This document shows, piece after piece, positions 17,799 through 26,149 of a stretch of 64,000 nt of DNA. The stretch covers positions 62,001 to 126,000 of the forward strand of contig JAEUQA010000086.1 of assembly GCA_016789845.1 (NCBI GenBank), written 5' to 3'. The translations under genes and the position numbers were made by a program. Origin of the DNA: Chromatiales bacterium. GTDB lineage: Bacteria > Pseudomonadota > Gammaproteobacteria > Steroidobacterales > GCA-2729495. The first letter of the stretch is position 1. Each line of letters starts with the position of its first letter. A model generated the notes under the pieces. The model was given only the letters and a program-made list of their open reading frames with translations, was not told where the DNA came from and ran no database searches.

Positions 17799-17853
17799 CT
17801 TAAAATCCGTTGCCCCTGACAGGGCGTGCCGGTTCAAGTCCGGCCCTGGGCAC
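17799..17853 (+). repeat. attR: displaced tRNA-Leu 3' fragment
   Basis: The second copy of the tRNA-Leu 3' half has no 5' half, so it is not a gene. Its variable arm is built around CCCTGACAGGG rather than GGCCGCAAGGCC, yet it still forms a hairpin. Its 3' end reads CACA where the intact gene reads CACCA. The stop codon of the neighbouring minus-strand FHA gene lies within it. Confidence 0.9.
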
Positions 17854-18832
17854 ATTCCTCCCGCCGGCGGCGGTCGTAGCGGACCCGGAAGTTGCCGATC
17901 GACACCAGGTCGCCATGCTCCAGTCTCTGGCGGGCGATGGCCTTGCCGTTCACGAGGGTGGAGTTCGTACTCTGCAGGTCGACGACCGTGACGCCGTCGG
18001 CCGTGACGAGGAGGGCAGCGTGATGCCGGCTGACGTACCGGCTGTTCAGGCGGAGGTCACTCTGCGGGCTGCGGCCGATTGCCAGCCTGCCTGAGGTCAG
18101 TTCCCTGCGTTCGATGATCGCGCCGTCCAGCATCACGATGAGTTTGCCTGGCGTATCGTCGGTGGCCACGCTCGCGACCAGGTGAACGCCCTGACCCGGT
18201 GCCGGGGGGCGTACGGCGGGTCCGGGCCTGTCCCCCGGCCTGACCCAGGCCAGCGAGCGGTCCAGGTCGAATCGTTCCCGCGTGAACTGCCTGAGTCCTG
18301 TCATCCCCGGTGAATCCAGCACCCTGTGCAGATCCCGCGATCCAGTGAGCAGGAACGTTATGGCGGGGGTCGCGCCGGCCCGCACCCTGGAGAGGGTCTG
18401 CATGAACTCGAGGACGCGTGGTCCGCAGTGTTCCGTTTCTTCGATGATTGCGACGGTCCTTCGCCCGCGGGCGCCCTCGTGACGCAGGAAGACGACAAGG
18501 AGATTGTGCAGGTCGTCAAGGCCGGCCTGAAAAAGTTCGAAACCCACTTGCGCGAGGCAGGTCGCAAGGAAGGCCTGGACGCTGTCACCCGGTGTCGTAA
18601 TTCGGATGGCATGAAGATCCTCCCGGGCCTCACAGTGGGTGGCGGCGCGTTTCACGAGCTCCGTCATGGCCCGCGGCGACCCTGTCATGATCCCGAAGGG
18701 GCGGTGTCCCCGGAGGCACCGATTGATGTAAGCCAATCCGGCCGTCACAGCCGCCGGGTCAGGGCCAGGTGCGGCGGGTTGCCGCTCAACGGTCGGGGAT
18801 TCAGCGCTGGTGACCTGGAGTAATGCGGCCAT
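17834..18832 (-). CDS. FHA-domain protein with a degenerate ExeA-like ATPase region
   Basis: 332 residues from the ATG at 18832, which has GGAG upstream (a TTG at 18859 is an alternative start). Residues about 40-200 resemble the ExeA/GspA AAA ATPase fold (FGIMTGSPRAMTELVKRA ... RRTVAIIEETEHCGPRVLEF), but the P-loop Gly-Lys-Thr is replaced by SPRAM, so ATP binding is doubtful. The C-terminus is a canonical FHA domain (LAIGRSPQSDLRLNSRYVSR, HHAALL, STNSTLVNGK) for phosphothreonine binding. The last residues and the stop are encoded by the tRNA-Leu fragment of the island's right end. Confidence 0.8.
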   Translation of the reverse strand: MAALLQVTSAESPTVERQPAAPGPDPAAVTAGLAYINRCLRGHRPFGIMTGSPRAMTELVKRAATHCEAREDLHAIRITTPGDSVQAFLATCLAQVGFELFQAGLDDLHNLLVVFLRHEGARGRRTVAIIEETEHCGPRVLEFMQTLSRVRAGATPAITFLLTGSRDLHRVLDSPGMTGLRQFTRERFDLDRSLAWVRPGDRPGPAVRPPAPGQGVHLVASVATDDTPGKLIVMLDGAIIERRELTSGRLAIGRSPQSDLRLNSRYVSRHHAALLVTADGVTVVDLQSTNSTLVNGKAIARQRLEHGDLVSIGNFRVRYDRRRREECAQGRT

Positions 18833-19093
18833 AGGGGAAACTCCGTGCCTGGGCGGCAAGCAGTCCGGCTTATGCTTTTCACGCTGGGCGGCTCTGGGGC
18901 AGCCCGCGTCCGTGCCGTTAACTGACTGTAGAGGTTCAGTCTAAGTATCGGTTCCTGTTATGTAAAGCCAGGCACCGGCATGGATGCTTGGTGGCCCGCC
19001 AGAGCCGCGAAGTCAGTGCAGTAAAGCGCCGTAGAAACTTGTTTTGAATATGAAAGTCGGGGACGATGGCGCGCCGTTCCGGGTGGGCGGTCC

Positions 19094-19747
19094 ATGCTGT
19101 TCAACCGGCCATCTGGCCGGATTCTGGAGTCGGGTGTGCTCGCAGGCGCGGAATTGACCCTATGGCGGGGCACAACGTTCCTTTTTGAGGAATTGTCCTT
19201 CGCCGTGCCCTCCGGCACGGCCCTGCTGGTCGAAGGCCCCAATGGTGCGGGCAAGACCTCCCTGCTGCGGGTGATCGCGGGCCTGACGCTGCCGGAGTCC
19301 GGAACGATCACGTGGCGGGGAGGGGACTTCCAGGAGCAGATCCGGGCAGGCCGGTTGCGCATGGCCTTTTCCGGGCACGCGCTCGCGCTCAAGCCCGAAC
19401 TGAGCACGCGTGCCAACCTGGAATTCTTTGCCCGGCTGGCCGGCCTGCAGGAGATGGTGGGTGAGACGCTCGCATTGACGGGCCTGCGTGACTGCGCCGA
19501 CCTGGAGGTGAGGCAGCTTTCTGCCGGGCAGAAGCGTCGTGCGGCCCTTGCCCGGATCCTCCTCTCGCGGGCCGAGCTGTGGCTGCTCGATGAGCCCCAG
19601 ACGAATCTTGATGCCGCCGGTCGCCAGGCCGTCGAGGCGGCCATCCGTAATCACCTCGGCCAGGGTGGCACTGTGGTCGTCGCCGCCCACCAGACGCTGG
19701 ATCTCGGTTCGGCCTCCGTCTCGCACTTGAGGCTCGGAGACGCCTGA
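19094..19747 (+). CDS. ccmA: heme exporter ATP-binding protein CcmA
   Basis: ATPase of the CcmABCD complex, which releases holo-CcmE during cytochrome c maturation. The P-loop is GPNGAGKTSLL, the ABC signature is LSAGQKRRAALARI (LSAGQ) and the Walker B is LWLLDEPQTNLD. It gives 217 residues from the ATG at 19094. A GTG about 40 bases later (VLAGAELTLWRG) would give the more usual short N-terminus, so the start is uncertain. It is the first gene of a nine-gene plus-strand ccm operon and abuts ccmB in ATGA style. Confidence 0.93.
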   Translation: MLFNRPSGRILESGVLAGAELTLWRGTTFLFEELSFAVPSGTALLVEGPNGAGKTSLLRVIAGLTLPESGTITWRGGDFQEQIRAGRLRMAFSGHALALKPELSTRANLEFFARLAGLQEMVGETLALTGLRDCADLEVRQLSAGQKRRAALARILLSRAELWLLDEPQTNLDAAGRQAVEAAIRNHLGQGGTVVVAAHQTLDLGSASVSHLRLGDA

Positions 19748-20478
19748 TGGCTGCCGCAAAGCTGCAGACTGCCCCGGTGGGCGAAGCGACGGACAGCCCG
19801 GCCCTGGGACTGGCGACCCTGTTCCGGGTGGTGTTCGTCAGGGACCTGCAGGTAGGCCTGCGGCGCTGGACCGACGCCAGCAATGCCGCACTGTTCTTCA
19901 TCCTGGTCGTCACGCTCTTTCCGCTGGCACTTAGTCCCAGGGCAGAGGTGCTCCGGATGATCGCGCCGGGCGTCATCTGGATCGCGGCGTTGCTGGCGAC
20001 CCTGCTTTCATTGCATCTCCTGTTCCGCGCTGACCTGGAAGACGGCACCCTCGAGCAGCTCTTCAACTTGCCCTATCCCCTGGGCTGGATGCTGCTGGCC
20101 AAGACTCTCGCGCACTGGGTAATCACCGGCCTACCGGTCGTCCTCATGGCACCTGTCCTGGCAATCACCTACCATTTGCCGGCGTCGGCGTTGGGAGTAC
20201 TGACGTTCAGCCTCCTGCTGGGAACGCCGACCCTGAGTCTCCTGGGCTCCATCGGCGCCGCGCTGACAGCGGGCCTGCGGGGCGCGGGGGTCCTGCTGGC
20301 CTTCATCGTGGCGCCCCTGATGTTGCCGGTTCTGATGCTCGGTGCGAGGGCGACGGACCTGGCGCTGGCGGGGGAGAATGTCACCGGACCCCTGTACCTG
20401 ATGGCCGCCCTGCTGGTGCTGGCGATCAGCCTGGTGCCGGTGGTAGCCGCCGGGGCGATTCGGATCAGCGCCGACTAG
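19747..20478 (+). CDS. ccmB: heme exporter membrane protein CcmB
   Basis: A 243-residue inner-membrane permease partner of CcmA with about six hydrophobic segments. Family features include the early VVFVRDLQVGLRR segment, LFRADLEDGTLEQLFNLPYP and the last-third GAGVLLAFIVAPLMLPVLML. The start codon overlaps the ccmA stop. Confidence 0.94.
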   Translation: MAAAKLQTAPVGEATDSPALGLATLFRVVFVRDLQVGLRRWTDASNAALFFILVVTLFPLALSPRAEVLRMIAPGVIWIAALLATLLSLHLLFRADLEDGTLEQLFNLPYPLGWMLLAKTLAHWVITGLPVVLMAPVLAITYHLPASALGVLTFSLLLGTPTLSLLGSIGAALTAGLRGAGVLLAFIVAPLMLPVLMLGARATDLALAGENVTGPLYLMAALLVLAISLVPVVAAGAIRISAD

Positions 20479-20504
20479 TCGCTGCCGCATAAGGAGAGTG
20501 CGCA

Positions 20505-21263
20505 ATGTGGAACTGGTTCTTCAAGCTGGCATCGCCGCCCCACTTCTATGCTCTCGCCGGCAGGCTGAGCTACTGGCTGCTCGTTCCGGCCGTGGTGCTG
20601 CTCGCCATCGGTGCCTGGGGCGGCCTGGTCCTGGCGCCGCCCGACTATCAGCAGGGCGACGCCTTTCGGATCATCTACGTCCATGTCCCCAGCGCCTACC
20701 TGTCAATGATGATCTACGTGACCATGGCAACCGCGGGGGCCATAGGACTGATCTGGCGTATCAAGCTGGCCCATGCGGTGGCGGCAAGCTGCGCACCGAT
20801 CGGCGCATCGTTCACTTTCGCTGCTCTCGTCACTGGCGCCGTCTGGGGCAAGCCGATGTGGGGCACCTACTGGGAGTGGGATCCTCGCCTGACCGCCGAG
20901 CTGATCCTGTTGTTCCTGTACTTCGGCTACATGGGGTTGCGGGGCGCCTTTGAGAATCTCACCCAGGCCGACCGCGCCAGTGCCATGCTGGCGATCGCCG
21001 GCGTGGTGAACGTCCCGATCATCCATTTCTCCGTGATCTGGTGGGCCAGCCTCCACCAGGGCCCCACGCTGTCCAAGCTGGAGGCGCCCTCGATCTCCGG
21101 CGACATGCTCTGGCCATTGCTGACCATGATCCTGGCCTTCACCCTGTTTTTCCTGGGTATCCTTGCCATGCGCGTGAGGGCCGAGGTGCTGGAGCGTGAG
21201 GTCCAGTCACGCTGGGCGGAGGACGTGCTGCGTGGCGCCAGCCCGGCAGGCGTAAACTCATGA
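20505..21263 (+). CDS. ccmC: heme handling protein CcmC
   Basis: CcmC loads heme onto CcmE at the periplasmic face. It is a 252-residue protein with six membrane segments. The tryptophan-rich WWD domain is visible as WGKPMWGTYWEWDPRLTAEL, and the conserved histidines are in IIYVHVPSAYLSM and in the later IIHFSVIWWASLHQGPT. The ATG at 20505 follows an AGGAG site. It overlaps ccmD by 4 bases. Confidence 0.96.
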   Translation: MWNWFFKLASPPHFYALAGRLSYWLLVPAVVLLAIGAWGGLVLAPPDYQQGDAFRIIYVHVPSAYLSMMIYVTMATAGAIGLIWRIKLAHAVAASCAPIGASFTFAALVTGAVWGKPMWGTYWEWDPRLTAELILLFLYFGYMGLRGAFENLTQADRASAMLAIAGVVNVPIIHFSVIWWASLHQGPTLSKLEAPSISGDMLWPLLTMILAFTLFFLGILAMRVRAEVLEREVQSRWAEDVLRGASPAGVNS

Positions 21264-21502
21264 ACGGTATCCTTGCCATGGACGGCTACACAGGCTATCT
21301 GGTGGTGGCTTATGGCGTGACCACGCTGGTGGTCATCGGCAACCTGGTTGCGGCGCGCCGCCAGTTCCGCCGGGTTCACCGGCGTCTGCGGGAACAGCTG
21401 GAACGGCGGTCCGGCCGGCGTCCAGCCAGGACCGGAAGCCAGGGTGATGGCGAGGTTGGCGGCAAGGCTGGCAACGAGGCTACAGTCGGGAGAAGTTCAT
21501 GA
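21260..21502 (+). CDS. ccmD: heme exporter protein CcmD
   Basis: A small membrane protein that joins CcmABC with CcmE. It has 80 residues with one membrane helix (about 13-33; YLVVAYGVTTLVVIGNLVAA) followed by a basic cytoplasmic tail. The hydrophilic glycine-rich end (GSQGDGEVGGKAGNEA) is longer than usual. It overlaps ccmC and ccmE by 4 bases each. Confidence 0.85.
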   Translation: MNGILAMDGYTGYLVVAYGVTTLVVIGNLVAARRQFRRVHRRLREQLERRSGRRPARTGSQGDGEVGGKAGNEATVGRSS

Positions 21503-21960
21503 CCCCACGTCGACAGAGAATGCTGGTCGTCGGCCTCGTGCTGGCCGGGGTTGCCGGCGCGGTCGGTCTTTCCCTGCGGGCCTTCCAGGAGAACCTGCTG
21601 TTCTTTTACACCCCATCCCAGGCGCTGGCCGGTGAGGCCCCGGCAGGCAAGAAGTTCCGGCTCGGCGGCATGGTCGAGAAAGGCAGCGTCCGGCGGGAAC
21701 CTGGCGCACTCGAAGTGCGTTTTGACGTGGCGGACAACAAGGACCGCCTCACCGTTTCCTACTCGGGGGTCCTTCCGGACCTGTTTCGGGACGGACAGGG
21801 CGTGATTGCCATGGGCTATCTCGAGCCCAATGGCGTGTTCCGCGCCGAGGAAGTCCTTGCGAAGCATGATGAGAACTACATGCCCCCGGAGGTGGCCAAG
21901 GCACTGGCTGAACAGGGGCATCCGGTACAGACAGATGCTGCCGGCCCCTCGCCGAACTGA
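21499..21960 (+). CDS. ccmE: heme chaperone CcmE
   Basis: A periplasmic membrane-anchored heme chaperone that binds heme covalently through one histidine. It has 153 residues with an N-terminal anchor (about 8-28), an OB-fold (RLGGMVEKGSVRRE ... VSYSGVLPDLFRDGQGVIAMG) and the heme site EVLAKHDENYMPPEV, where the His before DENY is the attachment residue. It overlaps ccmD by 4 bases. Confidence 0.96.
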   Translation: MTPRRQRMLVVGLVLAGVAGAVGLSLRAFQENLLFFYTPSQALAGEAPAGKKFRLGGMVEKGSVRREPGALEVRFDVADNKDRLTVSYSGVLPDLFRDGQGVIAMGYLEPNGVFRAEEVLAKHDENYMPPEVAKALAEQGHPVQTDAAGPSPN

Positions 21961-22010
21961 GCGACAGGCCTCGCTTCCGTTTTCCGTCAAGCATTCAACC
22001 AGGTACTGCG

Positions 22011-23969
22011 ATGATCCCTGAACTCGGCCAACTTTGCCTGATCCTGGCTCTGTGCCTGTCGGTCTGCCAGATGCTCTTTTCCCTGGTGGGCGCCCATCGT
22101 GGCCAGCCAGGCCTGATGGCGGCCGGGCCCGCAGCAGCAGCCGGGCAGTTCGTCTTCGTTGCCGGCGCGTTCGCCATGCTCGCCTGGTCGTTCCTGAAGA
22201 ACGATTTCTCGCTGCTCTACGTCGCCAGCAATTCCAACAGCCAGCTTCCCGAGATGTATCGTTTTGCAGCGGTGTGGGGCGGTCACGAGGGCTCGTTGCT
22301 CCTGTGGGTGCTGGTCCTCTCCGGCTGGACCATTGCGGTGACGGCGTTCAGTGGCGCGCTCCCGAGGGAAGTCGCCGCCCGCATCACCGGCGTGATGGGC
22401 GCCATCAGCGTCGGCTTCCTCGCCTTCATCCTGTTTACCTCCAACCCGTTCCTGCGCCTCAGCCCGATTCCCTTCGACGGCAATGACCTGAACCCGCTCC
22501 TGCAGGATCCGGCCATGGCCCTGCACCCGCCGATGCTTTACATGGGTTACGTCGGGTTTTCGGTGGCGTTCAGCTTTGCCGTAGCGGCCCTGCTCGCCGG
22601 CCGCGTGGACCAGAACTGGACGCGCTGGGCGCGTCCCTGGACGACAGCAGCCTGGGTATTCCTGACGGTTGGCATCGCTCTGGGCAGCTGGTGGGCCTAT
22701 TACGAACTGGGCTGGGGAGGGTGGTGGTTCTGGGATCCGGTTGAGAACGCGTCATTCATGCCCTGGCTGGTGGGCACCGCGCTGATGCATTCGCTGGCCG
22801 TCACCGAAAAGCGGGGCATATTCAAGGGCTCGACGCTGCTGCTGGCAATCGCGGCCTTTTCGCTTAGCCTCATTGGCACGTTCCTCGTCCGATCGGGCGT
22901 GCTCGTGTCCGTGCACTCGTTTGCCGCCGATCCCACCCGGGGGCTCTTCATCCTGGCGTTCCTGGCCATCGTGATCGGCACGGCACTCGGCCTGTATGCC
23001 TGGCGGGCACCATCGCTCGACCGGGCCGTCGGCTTCAAGCCGTTTTCCAGGGAGAGCTTTCTGCTCGTCAACAACATCCTGCTGTGCATAGCGGCTGGGC
23101 TCATCTTCCTTGGCACGGTTTATCCGCTGGTGCTGGACGCACTCGATGCCGGCAAGATCTCGGTCGGCCCGCCATACTTTGACACCGCGTTCCTGATTCC
23201 GATGCTGCCGCTCCTGATTGCCGTCGGCATCGGCATGCATACGGCCTGGCGGGGCGCCAGTGCCGCCGACGTGGCCAGGAAGCTGCGGATCCCGGCGGGG
23301 ATAGCGCTGCTGGCGGGAATCCTCGTGCCGCTGGTGGTCTATGGCGGCGGTAACGGAGCCCTGACGGTCGCCGGTGTCGCAGCCGCGGCCTGGCTCATCG
23401 TCGCGGCCTTGCTTGATCCCTTTCGCCAGTTGCTGGGGCGCGGGCCACGGCTGACACAGGCGGCGCTGGGTATGTCCGTTGCGCACCTGGGCCTCGGCCT
23501 CTGCGTCCTCGGGATCACGGTGACGTCAACTTTCGGCCTGGCTACCGACCAGCGGATTGCGCCAGGGGAGACCGCCCGCGTCGGGGACTACGAAATATCC
23601 TTCAAGGGCACCCGGCCGGTCGCCGGGCCCAACTACCAGGCCCTGCGAGGCGAAGTCACCGTCACGCGGGATGGCAAGCCGGTTGGCACGCTGTATCCGG
23701 AGAAGCGCACCTACGCGGTGCGCAGCTCGGCTATGACCGAGGCGGGAATCGATGCCGGCTGGTCCAGGGACCTGTTCGTCGCACTCGGCGACCCCCTCGG
23801 CAACGACGCATGGAGCGTCCGCCTGCAATACAAGCCGCTGGTCAGGTTCATCTGGCTGGGGGCGATCGTCATGGCCCTGGGGGGGATCCTGGCTGCCACG
23901 GACCGCAGGTATCGCCTGCGTGCCAGGGAGGCGGCGGGGGCTCTGGCCACCCAGACCGCACAGTCCTGA
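22011..23969 (+). CDS. ccmF: heme lyase subunit CcmF
   Basis: A large inner-membrane protein (652 residues) that, with CcmH/I, ligates heme to apocytochrome c. The WWD domain GWGGWWFWDPVENASFMPW is clear around residues 230-248. Other family blocks are NDFSLLYVASNSNSQLP, WGGHEGSLLLWVL and LHPPMLYMGYVG. The start is the ATG at 22011. A separate ccmG/dsbE follows after 2 bases. Confidence 0.97.
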   Translation: MIPELGQLCLILALCLSVCQMLFSLVGAHRGQPGLMAAGPAAAAGQFVFVAGAFAMLAWSFLKNDFSLLYVASNSNSQLPEMYRFAAVWGGHEGSLLLWVLVLSGWTIAVTAFSGALPREVAARITGVMGAISVGFLAFILFTSNPFLRLSPIPFDGNDLNPLLQDPAMALHPPMLYMGYVGFSVAFSFAVAALLAGRVDQNWTRWARPWTTAAWVFLTVGIALGSWWAYYELGWGGWWFWDPVENASFMPWLVGTALMHSLAVTEKRGIFKGSTLLLAIAAFSLSLIGTFLVRSGVLVSVHSFAADPTRGLFILAFLAIVIGTALGLYAWRAPSLDRAVGFKPFSRESFLLVNNILLCIAAGLIFLGTVYPLVLDALDAGKISVGPPYFDTAFLIPMLPLLIAVGIGMHTAWRGASAADVARKLRIPAGIALLAGILVPLVVYGGGNGALTVAGVAAAAWLIVAALLDPFRQLLGRGPRLTQAALGMSVAHLGLGLCVLGITVTSTFGLATDQRIAPGETARVGDYEISFKGTRPVAGPNYQALRGEVTVTRDGKPVGTLYPEKRTYAVRSSAMTEAGIDAGWSRDLFVALGDPLGNDAWSVRLQYKPLVRFIWLGAIVMALGGILAATDRRYRLRAREAAGALATQTAQS

Positions 23970-23971
23970 GC

Positions 23972-24526
23972 TTGCCCCCCGCATCGCGCTCGCCCGTGTG
24001 GCGATTCCTCCTCCCCGCCGGGGTGTTCGCCCTGCTCGTGGCCGTGTTCCTGGTGGGCCTCGGCAAGGATCCCACCCTCGTGCCGTCGCCACTGGTTGGC
24101 AGGGCGGCCCCGGAATTCAGCTTGCCCCGCCTCGATGACCCGTCGCAGACCTTCAGCCATCGCGACCTGCTCGGCAAGACCAGCCTCGTGAACGTGTGGG
24201 GCACCTGGTGCTCCGGGTGCCGCCAGGAGCACGACACGCTGCTCGCGCTGGCCCGCGACAGCGGCATCCCCATCTATGGCATCAACTGGAAGGATGATCA
24301 GCAACTGGCCCGGGAGTGGCTGGCGACGCTGGGCAATCCCTACGTGGCTGTCGGCGTCGACCAGGATGGCCGCACGGCCATCGACTGGGGAGTGTATGGC
24401 GCGCCCGAGACCTTCCTGATCGGCCCGGATGGCACGGTGCTCTATAAGCACATCGCCCCCATTAGCCTGGCTGTATGGCGCGAGCAGTTCCTGCCGCGGA
24501 TAGCAGCGGCGGGGTCCGGCCAATGA
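23972..24526 (+). CDS. dsbE: thiol:disulfide interchange protein DsbE/CcmG
   Basis: A membrane-anchored periplasmic thioredoxin-like reductant for apocytochrome c. It has an N-terminal anchor (FLLPAGVFALLVAVFLVGL), the DsbE-type PEFSLPRLDDP strand, the active site WCSGC in NVWGTWCSGCRQEH, and the GAPETFLIGPDG cis-Pro loop. I chose the TTG at 23972, just after ccmF. A GTG at 23996 (VWRFLLPAG) is nearly as good and would shorten it by 8 residues. The stop overlaps the ccmH start. Confidence 0.93.
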   Translation: MPPASRSPVWRFLLPAGVFALLVAVFLVGLGKDPTLVPSPLVGRAAPEFSLPRLDDPSQTFSHRDLLGKTSLVNVWGTWCSGCRQEHDTLLALARDSGIPIYGINWKDDQQLAREWLATLGNPYVAVGVDQDGRTAIDWGVYGAPETFLIGPDGTVLYKHIAPISLAVWREQFLPRIAAAGSGQ

Positions 24527-25050
24527 TGCCGCAGGCGGTTCGGGTACTAGTACTGGCCGGGCTGCTGCTGGGCGCACGGCCCGGTTTCTCAATCGATACC
24601 GATGCAAAGCTCGCGGATCCGGTGCAACAAGCCACCTACGAGCGGTTGACCAGCGAGGTCCGCTGCCTCGTGTGCCAGAACCAGACCATCGGCGACTCGA
24701 GCGCACCGCTCGCAGCCGACTTGCGGCGTGAAATCCGCCAGATGATCGAGGCCGGCCGTTCAGAGGAGGAGATCAAGGTCTTCCTGCTGGACCGCTACGG
24801 GGACTTCGTCCTGTACAAGCCGAGGTTCAAGGCGACCACGGCCGCGCTGTGGCTGGCCCCCTTGCTGCTGCTCGTGGCCGGGGGTCTCGGCCTGGGACGC
24901 ATCATCCGGCGTCGGGCTGCATTGCCGGTTCCACCTGATGACGAACCGGGCGATGACCAGCCGTCCGCCGACGGAACGTTTGACGACAGGCCAATCGATG
25001 ACAGGCCAGTTGGCCACAGGGATGAGCCGCCGACAGCGGCGAAGGGGTAG
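24523..25050 (+). CDS. ccmH: cytochrome c maturation protein CcmH
   Basis: A periplasm-facing thiol oxidoreductase that helps reduce apocytochrome c. It has an N-terminal signal or anchor (VRVLVLAGLLLGARPGFS), the Cys motif EVRCLVCQNQTIGDS, and a single C-terminal membrane helix (ALWLAPLLLLVAGGLGLG). The 175-residue length includes an unusual Asp/Pro-rich tail with near repeats (DDRPIDDRPVG). The ATG at 24523 overlaps the dsbE stop. ccmI is a separate gene, not fused. Confidence 0.94.
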   Translation: MMPQAVRVLVLAGLLLGARPGFSIDTDAKLADPVQQATYERLTSEVRCLVCQNQTIGDSSAPLAADLRREIRQMIEAGRSEEEIKVFLLDRYGDFVLYKPRFKATTAALWLAPLLLLVAGGLGLGRIIRRRAALPVPPDDEPGDDQPSADGTFDDRPIDDRPVGHRDEPPTAAKG

Positions 25051-25053
25051 CCG

Positions 25054-26106
25054 TTGACCGTTTTCGCAACCATCGCCGTCTTGCTGACCTTCGTTGCCGT
25101 TGGCCTCGTGGTCTGGCCGCTGCTGCGCGCTGCCGGCAATGCTCACCCGGTCGCGGCAACGCTGACGGCCCTGGCCATTCCCGCATCGGTTCTCGTGGTC
25201 TACCTGCTCGTCAGCAATCACGACTGGCAGGAAACTGCCCGCGATGGCGCTCCTGCGCCCACGGGAATGGCGGCGCAGGGTTCCGTCGAGGAGGCCGTCG
25301 CGTCGCTCGAACGGAAACTGGAAGCCGCGCCCGGGGATGAAGAGGGGTGGATCCTCCTGGGCAGCTCATACCTTAGCCTCAATCGGCCGGCTGATGCGGC
25401 CAATGCCTACCAGAGGGCCCTGGACGTTTCGGGCGGACGAAACGTGGACGCACGGCTCGGCGTGGCAGAGGCCCGGATCATTCTCGACCCGGGTTCCCTG
25501 ACGGGGCCCGTCGGGGATGAGATCGAGGCGGTCCTGAAGTCGGAGCCGCAGAATCCCAAGGGCCTCTGGTACGGCGGGCTGCTGAGCATGGCCCGGGGCC
25601 AGCCGGCGGTGGCCCGCGAGCGCTGGCGGGCGCTGCTGGCGCTGTCGCCCCCCGAACGCGTTCGGGAGATCATCGAGGCCCAGCTGGCCGAGCTCGACGG
25701 CGCCGGGGCGGCGATCGCCAGCACCGTGCCCGAAGCGGCAGCAGCGCCGGAGAGCGGTCCCGTGGGCATCGGCATCACGGTGTCCGTGAGCGATGCGGTG
25801 CGCGCCGAGGTGTCAGCGTCGGCACCGCTGTTTGTATTTGTCCGCGATGCGCAGGCCGCCGGCCCGCCGCTGGCGGTGATCCGCCGGCAGGCGAACGAGT
25901 TGCCGCTGACACTCCGCATCACGGATGCCGACATCATGCTGCCCGGGAAGACCCTGGCCAACGTGGCGGCCGCCACGCTCGTGGCGAGGGTGGCGAATGG
26001 CGGGGATCCCATAGCCAAGCCCGGGGACGTCTATGGCGAGGCCCAGTGGGAACGCCAGGCCCAGTCGGGGCCGGTGAAGATCGTTATTGACCGGGTAGTG
26101 CGTTAG
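25054..26106 (+). CDS. ccmI: cytochrome c maturation TPR protein CcmI
   Basis: A 350-residue apocytochrome c-binding component. Two N-terminal membrane helices (FATIAVLLTFVAVGLVVW and LTALAIPASVLVVYLLV) are followed by TPR repeats (DEEGWILLGSSYLSLNRPAD ... AYQRALDVSGG) and a C-terminal beta domain typical of gammaproteobacterial CcmI/NrfG fusions (GIGITVSVSDAVRAEVSASA). The start is the TTG at 25054. It is the last gene of the ccm operon, and the dif site follows 43 bases downstream. Confidence 0.9.
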   Translation: MTVFATIAVLLTFVAVGLVVWPLLRAAGNAHPVAATLTALAIPASVLVVYLLVSNHDWQETARDGAPAPTGMAAQGSVEEAVASLERKLEAAPGDEEGWILLGSSYLSLNRPADAANAYQRALDVSGGRNVDARLGVAEARIILDPGSLTGPVGDEIEAVLKSEPQNPKGLWYGGLLSMARGQPAVARERWRALLALSPPERVREIIEAQLAELDGAGAAIASTVPEAAAAPESGPVGIGITVSVSDAVRAEVSASAPLFVFVRDAQAAGPPLAVIRRQANELPLTLRITDADIMLPGKTLANVAAATLVARVANGGDPIAKPGDVYGEAQWERQAQSGPVKIVIDRVVR

Positions 26107-26149
26107 GGACTTTAGGGGGCGCCGATCTGCCTGATTCACCCGATACATA

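Larger units (their letters stand above)
8210..17853 (+). mobile_element. 9.6-kb satellite-like genomic island in tRNA-Leu
   Basis: The island is bounded by the 3' half of tRNA-Leu on the left and a displaced copy of that half on the right. The integrase lies next to the intact tRNA. Inside, all on the plus strand, are a tyrosine recombinase, a DUF6499-like protein, two small unknown proteins, a RepA-like AAA helicase, an iteron-like repeat cluster, a small helix-turn-helix-like protein, another small protein, an HK97-type major capsid protein and an MmeI-like restriction-modification enzyme. No terminase, portal, protease, tail or lysis gene is seen, and there are no conjugation genes. This fits a phage satellite or a strongly reduced prophage. 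Removing it would rejoin the tRNA region with the FHA gene. Confidence 0.88.

Noticed and set aside
17799-17853. Second tRNA-Leu gene
   Set aside because: Only the 3' half is present, without D-arm or 5' acceptor strand and with a broken CCA. It is an attachment-site remnant.
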